Shown: positions 44,843 through 53,364, counted from the stretch's first letter. The stretch is 64,000 nucleotides of DNA from Aeromicrobium sp. Root344 (GCF_001425755.1 NZ_LMDH01000001.1:365112-429111); one strand, 5' to 3'. Notes: generated by a model from the letters alone, not told the origin. A program made the numbers and translations.

Positions 44843-45102
44843 CCGGCCTGATCCTCGCGCTCGTTGCTGGCAGCATCCTGGGCCAGGCGGTTACGGCCAT
44901 CCTGCGCAGATTCCGTCGGGACAAGCTGGTAGCGGTCGTCAACGATCTGTTGGACGAGGATCGCGACCACATCGCGATCAACTTCGCGGCGCACCTCGAT
45001 CACATGCGCTCGCAGGTCAGCAGTTTCGCTGACGAGCTGGCTGGTGATGACGTCTTGCTCCGCGAGCGGCTGCGCATGTTCGAGGGCGGCGATCGTTCAT
45101 GA
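44839..45102 (+). CDS. Small single-pass membrane protein
   Basis: The 87-residue protein begins with one membrane helix (about 2-23, GLILALVAGSILGQAVTAIL), followed by Arg-rich RRFRRDK (cytoplasmic side) and an acidic helical tail. Overlaps of 4 bp at both ends couple it to its neighbours. It may be a membrane anchor or accessory part of the transfer apparatus (inference from position). Confidence 0.5.
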   Translation: MTGLILALVAGSILGQAVTAILRRFRRDKLVAVVNDLLDEDRDHIAINFAAHLDHMRSQVSSFADELAGDDVLLRERLRMFEGGDRS

Positions 45103-45302
45103 CCGCGCTCTTCATTGTGTTGTTCTCGGCCGTTCTGGTCTTGGCCATCGCCGGATGCCTTGCCGCCGAGAGTGAGCAGCGGGGGAAGAATCTGCACTCT
45201 CGTCAGCAGAACGCTGCGCAGGCGATCGACGACGAGTATCGGCAGGCGAAGCGCTCCATGAACGACGCGGCGGATCAGTCGTGGCGAAACATCATCGAGT
45301 GA
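45099..45302 (+). CDS. Small membrane protein
   Basis: The 67-residue protein has one N-terminal helix (about 2-22, LFIVLFSAVLVLAIAGCLA) with a Cys at its end, then a charged helix SRQQNAAQAIDDEYRQAKR. A lipobox-like IAGC occurs, but the helix is too long for a typical lipoprotein signal. It is coupled to the preceding gene. Confidence 0.45.
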   Translation: MTALFIVLFSAVLVLAIAGCLAAESEQRGKNLHSRQQNAAQAIDDEYRQAKRSMNDAADQSWRNIIE

Positions 45303-45304
45303 TC

Positions 45305-45487
45305 ATGTCCGATTCCAGCCGTGGCGTAGGCGAGCGCATCGTGAACTTCTGCATCGGTGCGCTCGTCTGCGCCATCTGCCTCACACTCGCTTCCAACCTC
45401 ATCAAATCGCTCTGGCCGTGGCTCCTCATCCTGAGTATTGGAGCTGTCACAGTTGCTGTCTATCGATGGCGAATTCGGCGCTGGTAG
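45305..45487 (+). CDS. Small two-helix membrane protein
   Basis: I start at ATG 45305, two bases after the previous stop, instead of 45281. The 60-residue protein has two hydrophobic stretches (about 14-33 and 36-53), closely spaced as a hairpin, and ends in RWRIRRW. It is the last of four small genes before the operator-controlled transfer operon. Confidence 0.45.
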   Translation: MSDSSRGVGERIVNFCIGALVCAICLTLASNLIKSLWPWLLILSIGAVTVAVYRWRIRRW

Positions 45488-45536
45488 TCCAGATGATTCG
45501 GCCTTCCGCTCCCTGCTGTACTTTTCACAATCTCCA

Positions 45537-45592
45537 TTGACCGTTGCATGAATGCAGCGCATAGTCGTAGCAGACCGTTGCACAAATGCAAC
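45537..45592 (+). promoter_or_regulatory. Promoter of the transfer operon with two XRE-type operators
   Basis: TTGACC (45537-45542) and CATAGT (45560-45565) are 17 bases apart. The spacer contains GTTGCATGAATGCA (45543-45556), and GTTGCACAAATGCAAC, a perfect palindrome, lies at 45577-45592. The same GTTGCATGAATGCA occurs in reverse at 50386-50399 before the XRE gene, so the XRE protein probably represses transfer. Confidence 0.7.
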
Positions 45593-45641
45593 ATGCGTCG
45601 CCAACACCAATTCACCCACTTCGAAAGGAGGTCTATTTCCT

Positions 45642-45821
45642 ATGCCCAAAAACAAGTCACCCCGTCGAGGACGCGAGCGCCGACTGCGCATTCGCTCAGA
45701 GCTGCGCTCCCGACCCGACCTCCAGAAGATCGCGCTCACCGTCCAGGCACTCGCCGTCGCTCAAGCCGAAAAGGAAGCACAGGCACAAGCGGAAGCCGCC
45801 GAGAAGGAAGGTCAGTCATGA
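45642..45821 (+). CDS. Small basic protein at head of transfer operon
   Basis: ATG at 45642 follows AAAGGAGGT (45624-45632), a near-perfect ribosome site; the longer frame from 45552 is unlikely because it would run through the operator. The 59 residues are a very basic N-terminus (KNKSPRRGRERRLRIRSELR) and an alanine/glutamate helix at the C-terminus. Its stop overlaps the TraD-like start by 4 bp. DNA binding is plausible from charge but unproven. Confidence 0.55.
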   Translation: MPKNKSPRRGRERRLRIRSELRSRPDLQKIALTVQALAVAQAEKEAQAQAEAAEKEGQS

Positions 45822-47923
45822 GTGCGTCAACTCCCTTCATCTGGACACGTCTTCTCATACCGTCACCAATTTCGATCGATGCAGCTCGTGCGGCACTGGC
45901 AGCACTCGCCGGTCTCAGCGGCCAGCCGCGACTGGTACTCGAAGCAACTGGTCGAGACAAGGTCGTCTCGTGGAAGCTCGGTGCCCAGGTCAGCGATACG
46001 CCTCGGGTGTTGCGAGCCTTGTCGTCGCAACTGCCCGACCTGCGTCACGAGCGCATGCCCTTCACGCTCGACGGCCTCCGCGTCGATACCGCCGCCAGGC
46101 TACGCGTTCGCGGCGACCGCGACGAACCGCTCAATCACGACGCGATCGAGGCGACGACGCGCGGGGTGCTCGGCGTCCTCGCTAGCACCCGCAAGGCCGA
46201 GTTGGTGTTCATGCAACTCATCCTCGGCCCTCGTCATCGCCCGTCGCGTCCGCTGCCCTCAACCCGCAAAGCCACGACTAAGCATCAGGAGCATGGCTTC
46301 GCCTGTGAGGTGCGCATCGGCGCATCGACCTCCGATCCGGCTCGCTCTCGAAGCCTGATCGAGGGCGTCGTCGGAGCACTGCGACAGCTCGAAGCACCGA
46401 GCCTCCGTCTGCAGGTCAGTCGCGCGTCCATTCATGGATTCTCTGAAGCGCGCAGCCCGCTCATGTGGTCAAACCGACTCAGCCTGAGCGACCTCGTCGC
46501 GCTGACCGGCTGGCCGGTTGCAGCGAAGACTGCGGACCAACTGCCCGGAGTTCCATCCCCTCACCCACGTCTGCTCTCACCCAGCAAACAGGTCGCGACG
46601 AGCGGCCGGATCATCGGGTTCACCCCAACCTCGCCACGTCGACCAATTGCGATCTCAGTGAACGCCTCCCTCGCGCATTTTCGAGCCCTGGGGCCGACAG
46701 GCTCAGGAAAATCTACGCTCGCAATAGGGCTTGCGCTTCAGGACATCGCCGCCAATCGCAGCACCGTGGTGATCGATCCGAAGGGTGACGCAATCGACGC
46801 CATCCTGGCGCGCGTCGACAATGCCAGCCTCGATCGGATCGTTGTCATCGACGCCCGTGATCAGATGCCGGTCGGACTCAACCCGCTCGCCAACCCGCAC
46901 GATCCCGACCTCACTGCCGATGCTCTGCTGGCGATGTTCCGCTCGCTCTACGGCGACAACTGGCTCCCTCGTACCCATGAGCTTCTCCAGGCTTGCCTCA
47001 TCGCCCTCGCGCGTCGCGGCGACGCCTCGATCGCCATGTTGCCGCTGATGCTTACGAACAACGGTTTCCGGCGTTCAATCGTCGGGCGGGTCAGTAAGGA
47101 TGATCCGATCGGACTCGGCGCGTACTGGTCGTTCTTCAACGCCATCTCAGAAGCCGAGAGACAACAGACCATCACGCCGCTTCTCCGGCGACTTCGTCCC
47201 ATCCTGATGCGACCAAGCATCCGTGGCATCTTCGGTCAGCGCCGTCCCAAGTTCGACATCGCCGATGTCTTCACCAAGCGCCGCGTGCTCCTCGTCAATC
47301 TCGCCAAAAGTTCGGTAGGGCCAGACGCAGCAGCTCTTCTGGGATCAATCGTCAATTCTGAGTTGTGGACGGCCGCCCAGAGTCGGAGCGAGCAGTCCGA
47401 AACCTCCCGCCATCCCGTCATGGTGCACATCGACGAAGTGCAGGATTACCTGCGTCTGCCAGGCGATCTTGGCGACGCTCTGGCCACTGCTCGAGGGAGG
47501 GGCATCGGCTACTCGCTCTACCATCAGCATCTCGACCAACTACCGTCTGCGCTGCATCACGCCATCATGGCGAACGCTCGATCACAGGCATTCTTTGCGC
47601 TGCCGCACGGTGATGCGCGCCAGATCGCCGCCACCACACGAGGTCAGCTGGTCGCCGAAGACTTCGAATCACTGCCGGCCTTCTCGGCCTACGCCAACAT
47701 CCTGCACGGCAACCAGCACCCCGGCTGGGTCAGCGTTCGCACCGAGCCTCTGCCGCCTCCCGTCCGCGATCCAGAGTCAGTCCGGGCTCGATCTCGTGCC
47801 ACCTACGGCCAGTCCCTCGACGACATCGAAGCCGACCTGCTCAACCTGATCGAACCGCCGACGTCCAGCAATGAATCGTTCGGTCGCAGCCGTCGTCGTC
47901 CGTCAGATGGAGAGCTGTCATGA
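45818..47923 (+). CDS. TraD/VirD4-like conjugative coupling ATPase
   Basis: Start at ATG 45818 gives 701 residues. Walker A GPTGSGKST lies at about 290-298, then VVIDPKGD (about 315-322), and Walker B VHIDEVQDYLRLP at about 533-545, typical of the TraG/TraD P-loop family that pumps DNA through a secretion channel. The N-terminal 280 residues lack clear membrane helices, unlike classical VirD4. It may serve a mobilizable element that borrows a helper channel. It is coupled to both neighbours by 4-bp overlaps. Confidence 0.8.
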   Translation: MSASTPFIWTRLLIPSPISIDAARAALAALAGLSGQPRLVLEATGRDKVVSWKLGAQVSDTPRVLRALSSQLPDLRHERMPFTLDGLRVDTAARLRVRGDRDEPLNHDAIEATTRGVLGVLASTRKAELVFMQLILGPRHRPSRPLPSTRKATTKHQEHGFACEVRIGASTSDPARSRSLIEGVVGALRQLEAPSLRLQVSRASIHGFSEARSPLMWSNRLSLSDLVALTGWPVAAKTADQLPGVPSPHPRLLSPSKQVATSGRIIGFTPTSPRRPIAISVNASLAHFRALGPTGSGKSTLAIGLALQDIAANRSTVVIDPKGDAIDAILARVDNASLDRIVVIDARDQMPVGLNPLANPHDPDLTADALLAMFRSLYGDNWLPRTHELLQACLIALARRGDASIAMLPLMLTNNGFRRSIVGRVSKDDPIGLGAYWSFFNAISEAERQQTITPLLRRLRPILMRPSIRGIFGQRRPKFDIADVFTKRRVLLVNLAKSSVGPDAAALLGSIVNSELWTAAQSRSEQSETSRHPVMVHIDEVQDYLRLPGDLGDALATARGRGIGYSLYHQHLDQLPSALHHAIMANARSQAFFALPHGDARQIAATTRGQLVAEDFESLPAFSAYANILHGNQHPGWVSVRTEPLPPPVRDPESVRARSRATYGQSLDDIEADLLNLIEPPTSSNESFGRSRRRPSDGELS

Positions 47924-48870
47924 CGAACTACACACCAGGAACAGGCCTTCCGTTCGCCCTTCCGCTCGGCTCCGACGCTGACCCGGTATCCGCGCAGGTC
48001 GGACGCGAATTCCGAGGCCTTAACGGGCCGAATACTCCGGCGACTTCGTCCCCGGAGATGACTCCAAGCAGACGCCGCCGTCGTGTCGATGCCGACGTCT
48101 TGGCACGTATCGCCGACGCCATGCCGGAGCGTGATTGGGACGTGCTGCGCCGCATCTCTGAGCACCGCTACTTGACCACGCACCAAGTCCAAGCCTTCGT
48201 CTTCACCACCCACAGCAGTGCCGAGTCAGCTGCCCGAACAGCGCGGCACGTGCTTCAGCGATTGGAGCGCAATGCCCTCATACGGATGGTGACCCGGCGC
48301 ATCGGCGGGGCTCGTTCAGGCAGTGCGGCACGCGTCTGGCAATTGGCTCCCGCCGGTGCCCGCTTGCTTCGTGATGACGGCGCAGCCCAGCGCACCCACG
48401 AACCGTCACTTCGCTTCCTCGCCCACTGCCTGGCCGTGGCGGACGTCCACCTCGGCGCGCTGGCACTCAGCGACCTCGACCAGGTTCAACAGGTTCGCGT
48501 GCAGACCGAGCCGGACTGTTGGCGACGCTACGTCGGCATCGGCGGCGAACCCAGATGGCTCCAACCAGATCTCGCAGCCGTGGTCGATCTGACTGACTTT
48601 TCCGACCGCTGGTTCATAGAGGTGGACTTGGGCAGCGAGTCCATCCCAACTTTGCTAAAAAAGGCAGGCCAGTACGAGGCTTATCGAGCCAGTGGAATTG
48701 AGCAGCAAGAGCACGGCGCATTCCCGCTAGTGCTCTGGATGTTCAGCCGACCAGACCGAGCCGACAAACTGCGCGCCGCCATTCTGCGCTCACCCCGCCT
48801 GACGCCGGAGCTGTACCGCTACGCCACAGCAGACACGTTCTTCGCCGCCATGAAGGAGCCGCTCTCATGA
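47920..48870 (+). CDS. Replication-relaxation family protein
   Basis: The 316-residue protein has an N-terminal winged-helix region (about 67-150: RDWDVLRRISEHRYLTTHQV, then RTARHVLQRLERNALIR and WQLAPAGARLL) and a beta-rich C-terminal half (DLAAVVDL, FIEVDLGSES), the layout of the Replic_Relax family found on actinobacterial and other conjugative plasmids. It is presumed to act on origin DNA, perhaps replacing a classical relaxase. It overlaps its neighbours by 4 bp. Confidence 0.75.
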   Translation: MTNYTPGTGLPFALPLGSDADPVSAQVGREFRGLNGPNTPATSSPEMTPSRRRRRVDADVLARIADAMPERDWDVLRRISEHRYLTTHQVQAFVFTTHSSAESAARTARHVLQRLERNALIRMVTRRIGGARSGSAARVWQLAPAGARLLRDDGAAQRTHEPSLRFLAHCLAVADVHLGALALSDLDQVQQVRVQTEPDCWRRYVGIGGEPRWLQPDLAAVVDLTDFSDRWFIEVDLGSESIPTLLKKAGQYEAYRASGIEQQEHGAFPLVLWMFSRPDRADKLRAAILRSPRLTPELYRYATADTFFAAMKEPLS

Positions 48871-49862
48871 GTGCCTCCACCATTCCTCGCAACCAGATCC
48901 TTACCGGCGATGCACTCGACCGATTGCGCTCCCTGCCAGACAAATCGATCGACAGTGTGGTGACCAGCCCGCCGTACTTCCGACTTCGCAATTACGGCGT
49001 CAGCGGTCAGCTCGGCCTTGAGCCGCACATCACCGATTGGGTGGGCGAACTGCGCACGGTTATGAAAGAGATCGCCCGTGTCCTCGTACCAACTGGCAGT
49101 GTTTGGCTGAATCTCGGCGACAGCTTCAGCACTCGCGTCAAAGAGGGTGCCCCACGCAAGAGCCTCTTGTTCGGCCCCGAACGTCTGGCGCTGGCACTCA
49201 TCGATGACGGCTGGACGATCCGCAACAAGATCGTCTGGGCGAAGACCACCAACGTGCCGTCGAGCGTTACCGATCGATTCAGCACCCACTACGAAGTCGT
49301 CTACCTGTTAACCCGATCAGTCAGGTACTACTTTGACCTCGACAGCCTGCGCCTTCCTCACACCAGCCGTCCGCCCAAGCCCCGCGACGTCGCCGCCACG
49401 AGATCGCGCCCCGCATGGCTCGGCCCCAACAGCGATGGTGACAGCGGTCTGGCGGCGCTGCACGCCCGAGGTATTCAAGGCCACCCCCTCGGCAAGAACC
49501 CTGGCGACGTCTGGCGATTGGGCGTCAGTCAGTTCCGAGGCGCGCACTTCGCCACGTTCCCCGAGACGCTAGCCAAACGAATGGTCGAAGCCGGAACACC
49601 ACGCATGCGTTGCAGTCAGTGCCGCGCCCCGTGGACACGTCGACTCATTCGCGAAGGGGACACCGCTCGTCGCACTCCCCCGCGTCCAACCTGTACGTGC
49701 GACGCGAAAGCTGAGCCGGGTCTCGTTCTCGATCCCTTCATTGGATCAGGGACGACGGCCATCACCGCCGCCAGGCTTGGCCGCGACTGGCTCGGCGTCG
49801 AGCTCAACCCGGAGTTCGTCGACCTTGCGACCACCCGCATCCACGACGCACTACACCGCTGA
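48867..49862 (+). CDS. Orphan beta-class DNA methyltransferase
   Basis: The 331-residue enzyme has motif IV TSPPYFRLRNY early (about 33-43) and motif I DPFIGSGTTA late (about 289-298), the beta-class order for N4-cytosine or N6-adenine methylation. An insertion near 250-275 has CSQC, then CTC, which may bind zinc. No partner endonuclease is adjacent, so it is more likely used to mark transferred DNA or evade restriction than to form a restriction system. It ends the coupled transfer operon. Confidence 0.85.
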   Translation: MSASTIPRNQILTGDALDRLRSLPDKSIDSVVTSPPYFRLRNYGVSGQLGLEPHITDWVGELRTVMKEIARVLVPTGSVWLNLGDSFSTRVKEGAPRKSLLFGPERLALALIDDGWTIRNKIVWAKTTNVPSSVTDRFSTHYEVVYLLTRSVRYYFDLDSLRLPHTSRPPKPRDVAATRSRPAWLGPNSDGDSGLAALHARGIQGHPLGKNPGDVWRLGVSQFRGAHFATFPETLAKRMVEAGTPRMRCSQCRAPWTRRLIREGDTARRTPPRPTCTCDAKAEPGLVLDPFIGSGTTAITAARLGRDWLGVELNPEFVDLATTRIHDALHR

Positions 49863-49996
49863 TGCAGATCAGCAGGCCTTGTCGGGGGCCTGCGACCGTC
49901 ACCGTGAAGGCATCCAGCTTTCGCCGGTCGCACCACCCCGAGAAGGTGTCCGAGCATCCATTGCTCGGGCCAAACCTCAGGAAGGAGGACAGGCAC

Positions 49997-50263
49997 ATGA
50001 AAACCCTCGCTATCCGACTCGAGGACGAGCAGCACGCTCGTATCTCGATTCTGGCCAAGCTCGCCAACGTGTCGGTCACGGACGCCATCCGCGACGCCAT
50101 CAACACGCACATCGAGAAGCTGGCCGCGGATCCCGAAGTCTCTGCCAAGGCGGAATCGCTGACCGCAGAGATCGAACGGGACGCCGCCGAACAGCGCAGC
50201 GCCATCGCTGCATTGTTTGGAGGCGACAAGCCGGCCTCCCGGGCCAGGCAGCAGAAGGGCTGA
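49997..50263 (+). CDS. Ribbon-helix-helix (CopG-like) protein
   Basis: The real start is the ATG at 49997, with AAGGAGGA upstream, and not the longer frame from 49862. The 88 residues open MKTLAIRLEDEQHARISILA, then NVSVTDAIRDAINTHI, a classical RHH fold with a beta strand and two helices. A charged tail follows. No toxin gene is adjacent, so it is either a transcription regulator or a solitary antitoxin. It is 134 bp after the methyltransferase. Confidence 0.72.
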   Translation: MKTLAIRLEDEQHARISILAKLANVSVTDAIRDAINTHIEKLAADPEVSAKAESLTAEIERDAAEQRSAIAALFGGDKPASRARQQKG

Positions 50264-50286
50264 CGTACGCACGTCGCCTGCTCCTC

Positions 50287-50331
50287 GTGGGGAGCCAGAT
50301 CGAGCCACATGGTGACTCTCTGGCTCCCCAC
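50287..50331. terminator. Hairpin after the RHH gene
   Basis: GTGGGGAGCCAGA and TCTGGCTCCCCAC form a perfect 13-bp stem around a 19-base loop, separating the transfer operon from the XRE operon. No T-run follows directly. Confidence 0.65.
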
Positions 50332-50385
50332 ACGAACCTCTAAATAAGGCTGCCCTTCCAGACAATTTCACAACAATTTGGGTGA

Positions 50386-50413
50386 TGCATTCATGCAACA
50401 AAGGGCGTAAAAT
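50386..50413 (+). promoter_or_regulatory. XRE promoter region with operator copy
   Basis: TGCATTCATGCAAC (50386-50399) is the reverse complement of the operator at 45543-45556 and sits just before a TAAAAT -10 box (50408-50413), 37 bp ahead of the XRE start. The position fits autorepression. Confidence 0.65.
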
Positions 50414-50449
50414 AGGGATAGGAAAACGAACCAAATACTGGAGAACAAA

Positions 50450-50836
50450 ATGGACAAGAAGCAAGCTCAGGCACTCGGGAAACTATTACGGCTATCGAGA
50501 GAGAAGGCCGGACTATCAGGCCGAGAACTCGCCGATCGGAGTGGCATGGCTGCCTCAAACGTCCTTCGCCTTGAACAAGGAACGATCGCCAACCCGCGAC
50601 CTGAAACCTTGAAGTCCTTGGCCGACGTTCTCGACCTCGACTTGTCGGACCTCTACGCAGCAGCGGGTTACATCCAGCCAGAGGGCCTGCCGAGTTTCGC
50701 CCCCTATCTGCGGAGTAAGTACAGCGGTCTTCCCGCCAGCGCCCAGCGCGAACTCGAAACCAGCTTCGCCAAGATCGCCGCCAAACACGGATACGACCCG
50801 AATGGACCTCAGCCCGGCGAGGACGAAACCGAGTAA
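50450..50836 (+). CDS. XRE-family repressor (ImmR-like)
   Basis: The 128-residue protein has a Cro/C1-type helix-turn-helix (about 6-62: LGKLLRLSREKAGLSGRELA, then ASNVLRLEQGTIANP) and an acidic C-terminal part. It lies directly before a HExxH-type peptidase gene, the arrangement in which ImmA cleaves ImmR in ICEBs1-like elements. Operators at its own promoter and at the transfer promoter support a role as master repressor of the element. Confidence 0.82.
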   Translation: MDKKQAQALGKLLRLSREKAGLSGRELADRSGMAASNVLRLEQGTIANPRPETLKSLADVLDLDLSDLYAAAGYIQPEGLPSFAPYLRSKYSGLPASAQRELETSFAKIAAKHGYDPNGPQPGEDETE

Positions 50837-50875
50837 TGACAACCAACTAATCAGCCACTGCGAAAGGAGGCTCCC

Positions 50876-51523
50876 ATGACAACAACCACATCATCACCAC
50901 TTACGAGCCTCCGAGCCTTAGTGCCGCACCGCATCGTCGAATTCGGCGAAGCGCTTCAAATCGCTGAACAACAGGCCCGACGACTCATCGACCTAATCGC
51001 AGACGTTGACGGCGTCAACGAACTGCACATCGCTCGCATGCCACGCATCAAGATCGTTCGCGAGGACTTGCCCGTCTCCGGCATGAGCTACTGGAACGGA
51101 CAGCAGTGGGTCATCGCGCTCTCTCGAAACGAGAGTCAGACGCGGCAACGATTCACGCTCCTGCACGAGTTCAAACACATCGTCGATCACGGCTCAACAG
51201 CGCGCCTTTATCCAGGCAACAAACGCCAGTCCGGTGAACAACAGGCTGAAGCTGCCGCCGACTACTTCGCAGGCTGCGCGCTCGTTGGCAAACGTGAACT
51301 CAAATCCGCATGGGGCAATCGCATCCAGCGGGTTGAAGACCTAGCCCACCACTTCAATGTCAGTTTCGAAGCCATCCGCGTTCGCCTGGCTCAAACAGGC
51401 CTCGACGTCGTCGCAGACAAACTCCCAACACCACGATGTGCCCGACCAGTTTCGACCCCTCGCTATCAGGTGCAGCGCTTCCGCACTGCCCGCCCGCGCT
51501 ACGCACAAAGGAGATACGCATGA
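50876..51523 (+). CDS. ImmA/IrrE-family metallopeptidase
   Basis: The 215-residue protein has the zincin motif HEFKH at 97-101 in FTLLHEFKHIVDHG, and the family Cys/Ala-rich helix QAEAAADYFAGCALV (about 123-137) with the downstream third-ligand region. AAAGGAGG precedes the ATG. Family members cleave a paired XRE repressor after DNA damage or contact signals. The C-terminal 40 residues are Arg-rich and not conserved. Its stop overlaps the serine recombinase start by 4 bp. Confidence 0.85.
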   Translation: MTTTTSSPLTSLRALVPHRIVEFGEALQIAEQQARRLIDLIADVDGVNELHIARMPRIKIVREDLPVSGMSYWNGQQWVIALSRNESQTRQRFTLLHEFKHIVDHGSTARLYPGNKRQSGEQQAEAAADYFAGCALVGKRELKSAWGNRIQRVEDLAHHFNVSFEAIRVRLAQTGLDVVADKLPTPRCARPVSTPRYQVQRFRTARPRYAQRRYA

Positions 51524-53364
51524 ACCTCGCCGTCTCGGCAGCCCCGGGCATCAAGCCCATGGCAGTGATCTACCTGCGCGTCAGTACGAAAGACCAAGCA
51601 GGGCGCGGCGGCGAGGCTGAGGGATTCTCGATTCCTGCCCAGCGCGAAGCCTGCCTCCGAAAAGCCGAGAGCATGGGCGCAGTTGTCGTCGCCGAATTCG
51701 TCGACGCTGGAGCAAGTGCCCGTTCCGCAAATCGTCCCGAACTCCAGAACATGCTGGGCTTCGTTGCCGAGCACAAGGTCGCTCACGTCATCGTGCACAA
51801 GGTCGACCGTTTGGCACGCAATCGCGCCGACGATGTGGACATCAACCTCCAGCTCACCGCCGCTGGCGCACAGCTGGTCTCTTGCACAGAGAACATCGAC
51901 GAGACCCCTAGCGGATTGTTGCTTCACGGCATCATGAGCTCGATCGCTGAGTTCTACTCTCGCAATCTTGCGGCGGAATCGAAGAAGGGCATGCGCCAGA
52001 AGGCGAAGGGTGGCGGCACTACGGGCATGGCTCCGTTCGGATACATCAACTCACGTGAACGGATGGCGGATGGTCGAGAGATCAAGACCGTTGCGCTCGA
52101 TCCAGAGCGCGCTTCCTGGGTGACCTGGCTGTATGAGAAATACGCCACTGGTGAGTGGACATCTGCGATGTTGCGCGACGAACTGAACAAGCAAGGCGTC
52201 ATGACGCTTCAGCGCCCTAATCGTCCCAGCCGGCCGATCGCCGTGTCCCACGTCGATAGCATCCTCCGCAATCGGTACTACCTCGGACTCGTGAAGTTCG
52301 AGGGTGTCGAGTATCCGGGTCAGCACCCCGCACTCGTCTCCGAGAAGTTGTTCCAAGAAGTACAGCGAGTGCGCGCTGCGCGTCATCAGAGTGGTGAAAA
52401 GCCGCGCATGCGCAGCCACTACCTCAAGGGGTCGGTGTACTGCGGGCAGTGCGGCGAACCGCTGACTTTCGCGCAGTCACGGAACCGCACCGGAACGACA
52501 TACGACTACTTTGTCTGCCTCGGACGGAACAGCCTCAAGAACGGTTGCACCTTCCGTGCCGTGCAAGCCCATCAGCTTGAGGAACTCGTCGCTGAGCACT
52601 GGGCAACCATCTCGCTTCGACCCGGACAGATCGCCAAGATTCGCGGGCTGGTTCTCGAACACTTGGGCATCGTTATGCCGTCGACTACGGCAGTGCGCGA
52701 AGCCCGCAAGAGCGAACTCGACAGTCTCGACCGCGACAGCCAGAAGGTGCTCGACGCGTTCTATGCCGACGCCATCGAGACTCACGAACTCAAGAAGGAA
52801 CAGGTACGAATCGCGGCGCGGCGCGCGGCTATCCAAACGGAAGTGGCCAAGTTCGATCTCGATGAAGGCCTGATCACCAGTGCACTAGAACGCTGCCTTG
52901 ATCTTCTGACGAACGCTCAATCTCACTACAACCAAACAGACGACCTCGGCCGTCGAGATCTGAACCAAGCAACATTCAGCCGCATCTACGTGCACGACGA
53001 CGAGATCGTCGCGAGCGACCTAGAGCCCGCGTTCCGTCGGCTCATGTCGGACAGTCTTGAATCGGATTTGGCGAGCGAACGGAAGACCACCCAAAAACGG
53101 CTGGTTAGAACTAATGACCTCTATGTCGTCCCAGAGGTGGGAGATTCTGTCCACAGAGGTCGCGACACGTCGACCGACGACCTGCCCGCGAAATCCCAGA
53201 GAACGGCACCACAGGACCGTTTCGGGGCATTCCTGAACGTAGAACGGCCCAGAGGTCACCTGTTATGGGAAAAGAAAGAACCACGGCCCTCAAAGGACCG
53301 TGGTTCTAACGAATTACTTTTGGTAGCGGGGACAGGATTTGAACCTGTGACCTCTGGGTTATGA
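51520..53364 (+). CDS. Large serine recombinase
   Basis: Start at ATG 51520 behind AAAGGAG gives 614 residues. The N-terminal resolvase domain has the catalytic Ser22 in YLRVSTKDQ and Arg residues in VDRLARNR. A recombinase domain follows (DPERASWVTWLYEKYATGEW as landmark), then a zinc ribbon CGQCGEPL with C...C near NGC, and a coiled-coil region. The last 15 codons read through the 23-bp att repeat into the tRNA gene, and the TGA stop overlaps the tRNA anticodon. It probably excises and integrates the element, or did so for the right-hand part. Confidence 0.9.
   Translation: MNLAVSAAPGIKPMAVIYLRVSTKDQAGRGGEAEGFSIPAQREACLRKAESMGAVVVAEFVDAGASARSANRPELQNMLGFVAEHKVAHVIVHKVDRLARNRADDVDINLQLTAAGAQLVSCTENIDETPSGLLLHGIMSSIAEFYSRNLAAESKKGMRQKAKGGGTTGMAPFGYINSRERMADGREIKTVALDPERASWVTWLYEKYATGEWTSAMLRDELNKQGVMTLQRPNRPSRPIAVSHVDSILRNRYYLGLVKFEGVEYPGQHPALVSEKLFQEVQRVRAARHQSGEKPRMRSHYLKGSVYCGQCGEPLTFAQSRNRTGTTYDYFVCLGRNSLKNGCTFRAVQAHQLEELVAEHWATISLRPGQIAKIRGLVLEHLGIVMPSTTAVREARKSELDSLDRDSQKVLDAFYADAIETHELKKEQVRIAARRAAIQTEVAKFDLDEGLITSALERCLDLLTNAQSHYNQTDDLGRRDLNQATFSRIYVHDDEIVASDLEPAFRRLMSDSLESDLASERKTTQKRLVRTNDLYVVPEVGDSVHRGRDTSTDDLPAKSQRTAPQDRFGAFLNVERPRGHLLWEKKEPRPSKDRGSNELLLVAGTGFEPVTSGL
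53278..53306 (-). terminator. Hairpin downstream of tRNA-fMet, within the recombinase gene
   Basis: GAACCACGG and CCGTGGTTC pair (9 bp, extended by CCT/AGG after one mismatch) 15 bp beyond the 3' end of the tRNA gene. It can end tRNA transcription after integration has removed the original terminator. Confidence 0.6.
53321..53343. repeat. attR: right 23-bp direct repeat, part of the tRNA gene
   Basis: The 23 bases are identical to 16494-16516 and lie within the tRNA-fMet 3' end (T-arm and acceptor with CCA in antisense). The tRNA stays intact here because the element carried the same bases. Confidence 0.9.

Noticed and set aside
49997-50263. Toxin-antitoxin locus based on the RHH protein
   Set aside because: No toxin-sized ORF with RelE, PIN or MazF features lies on either side; the next gene is the XRE repressor.
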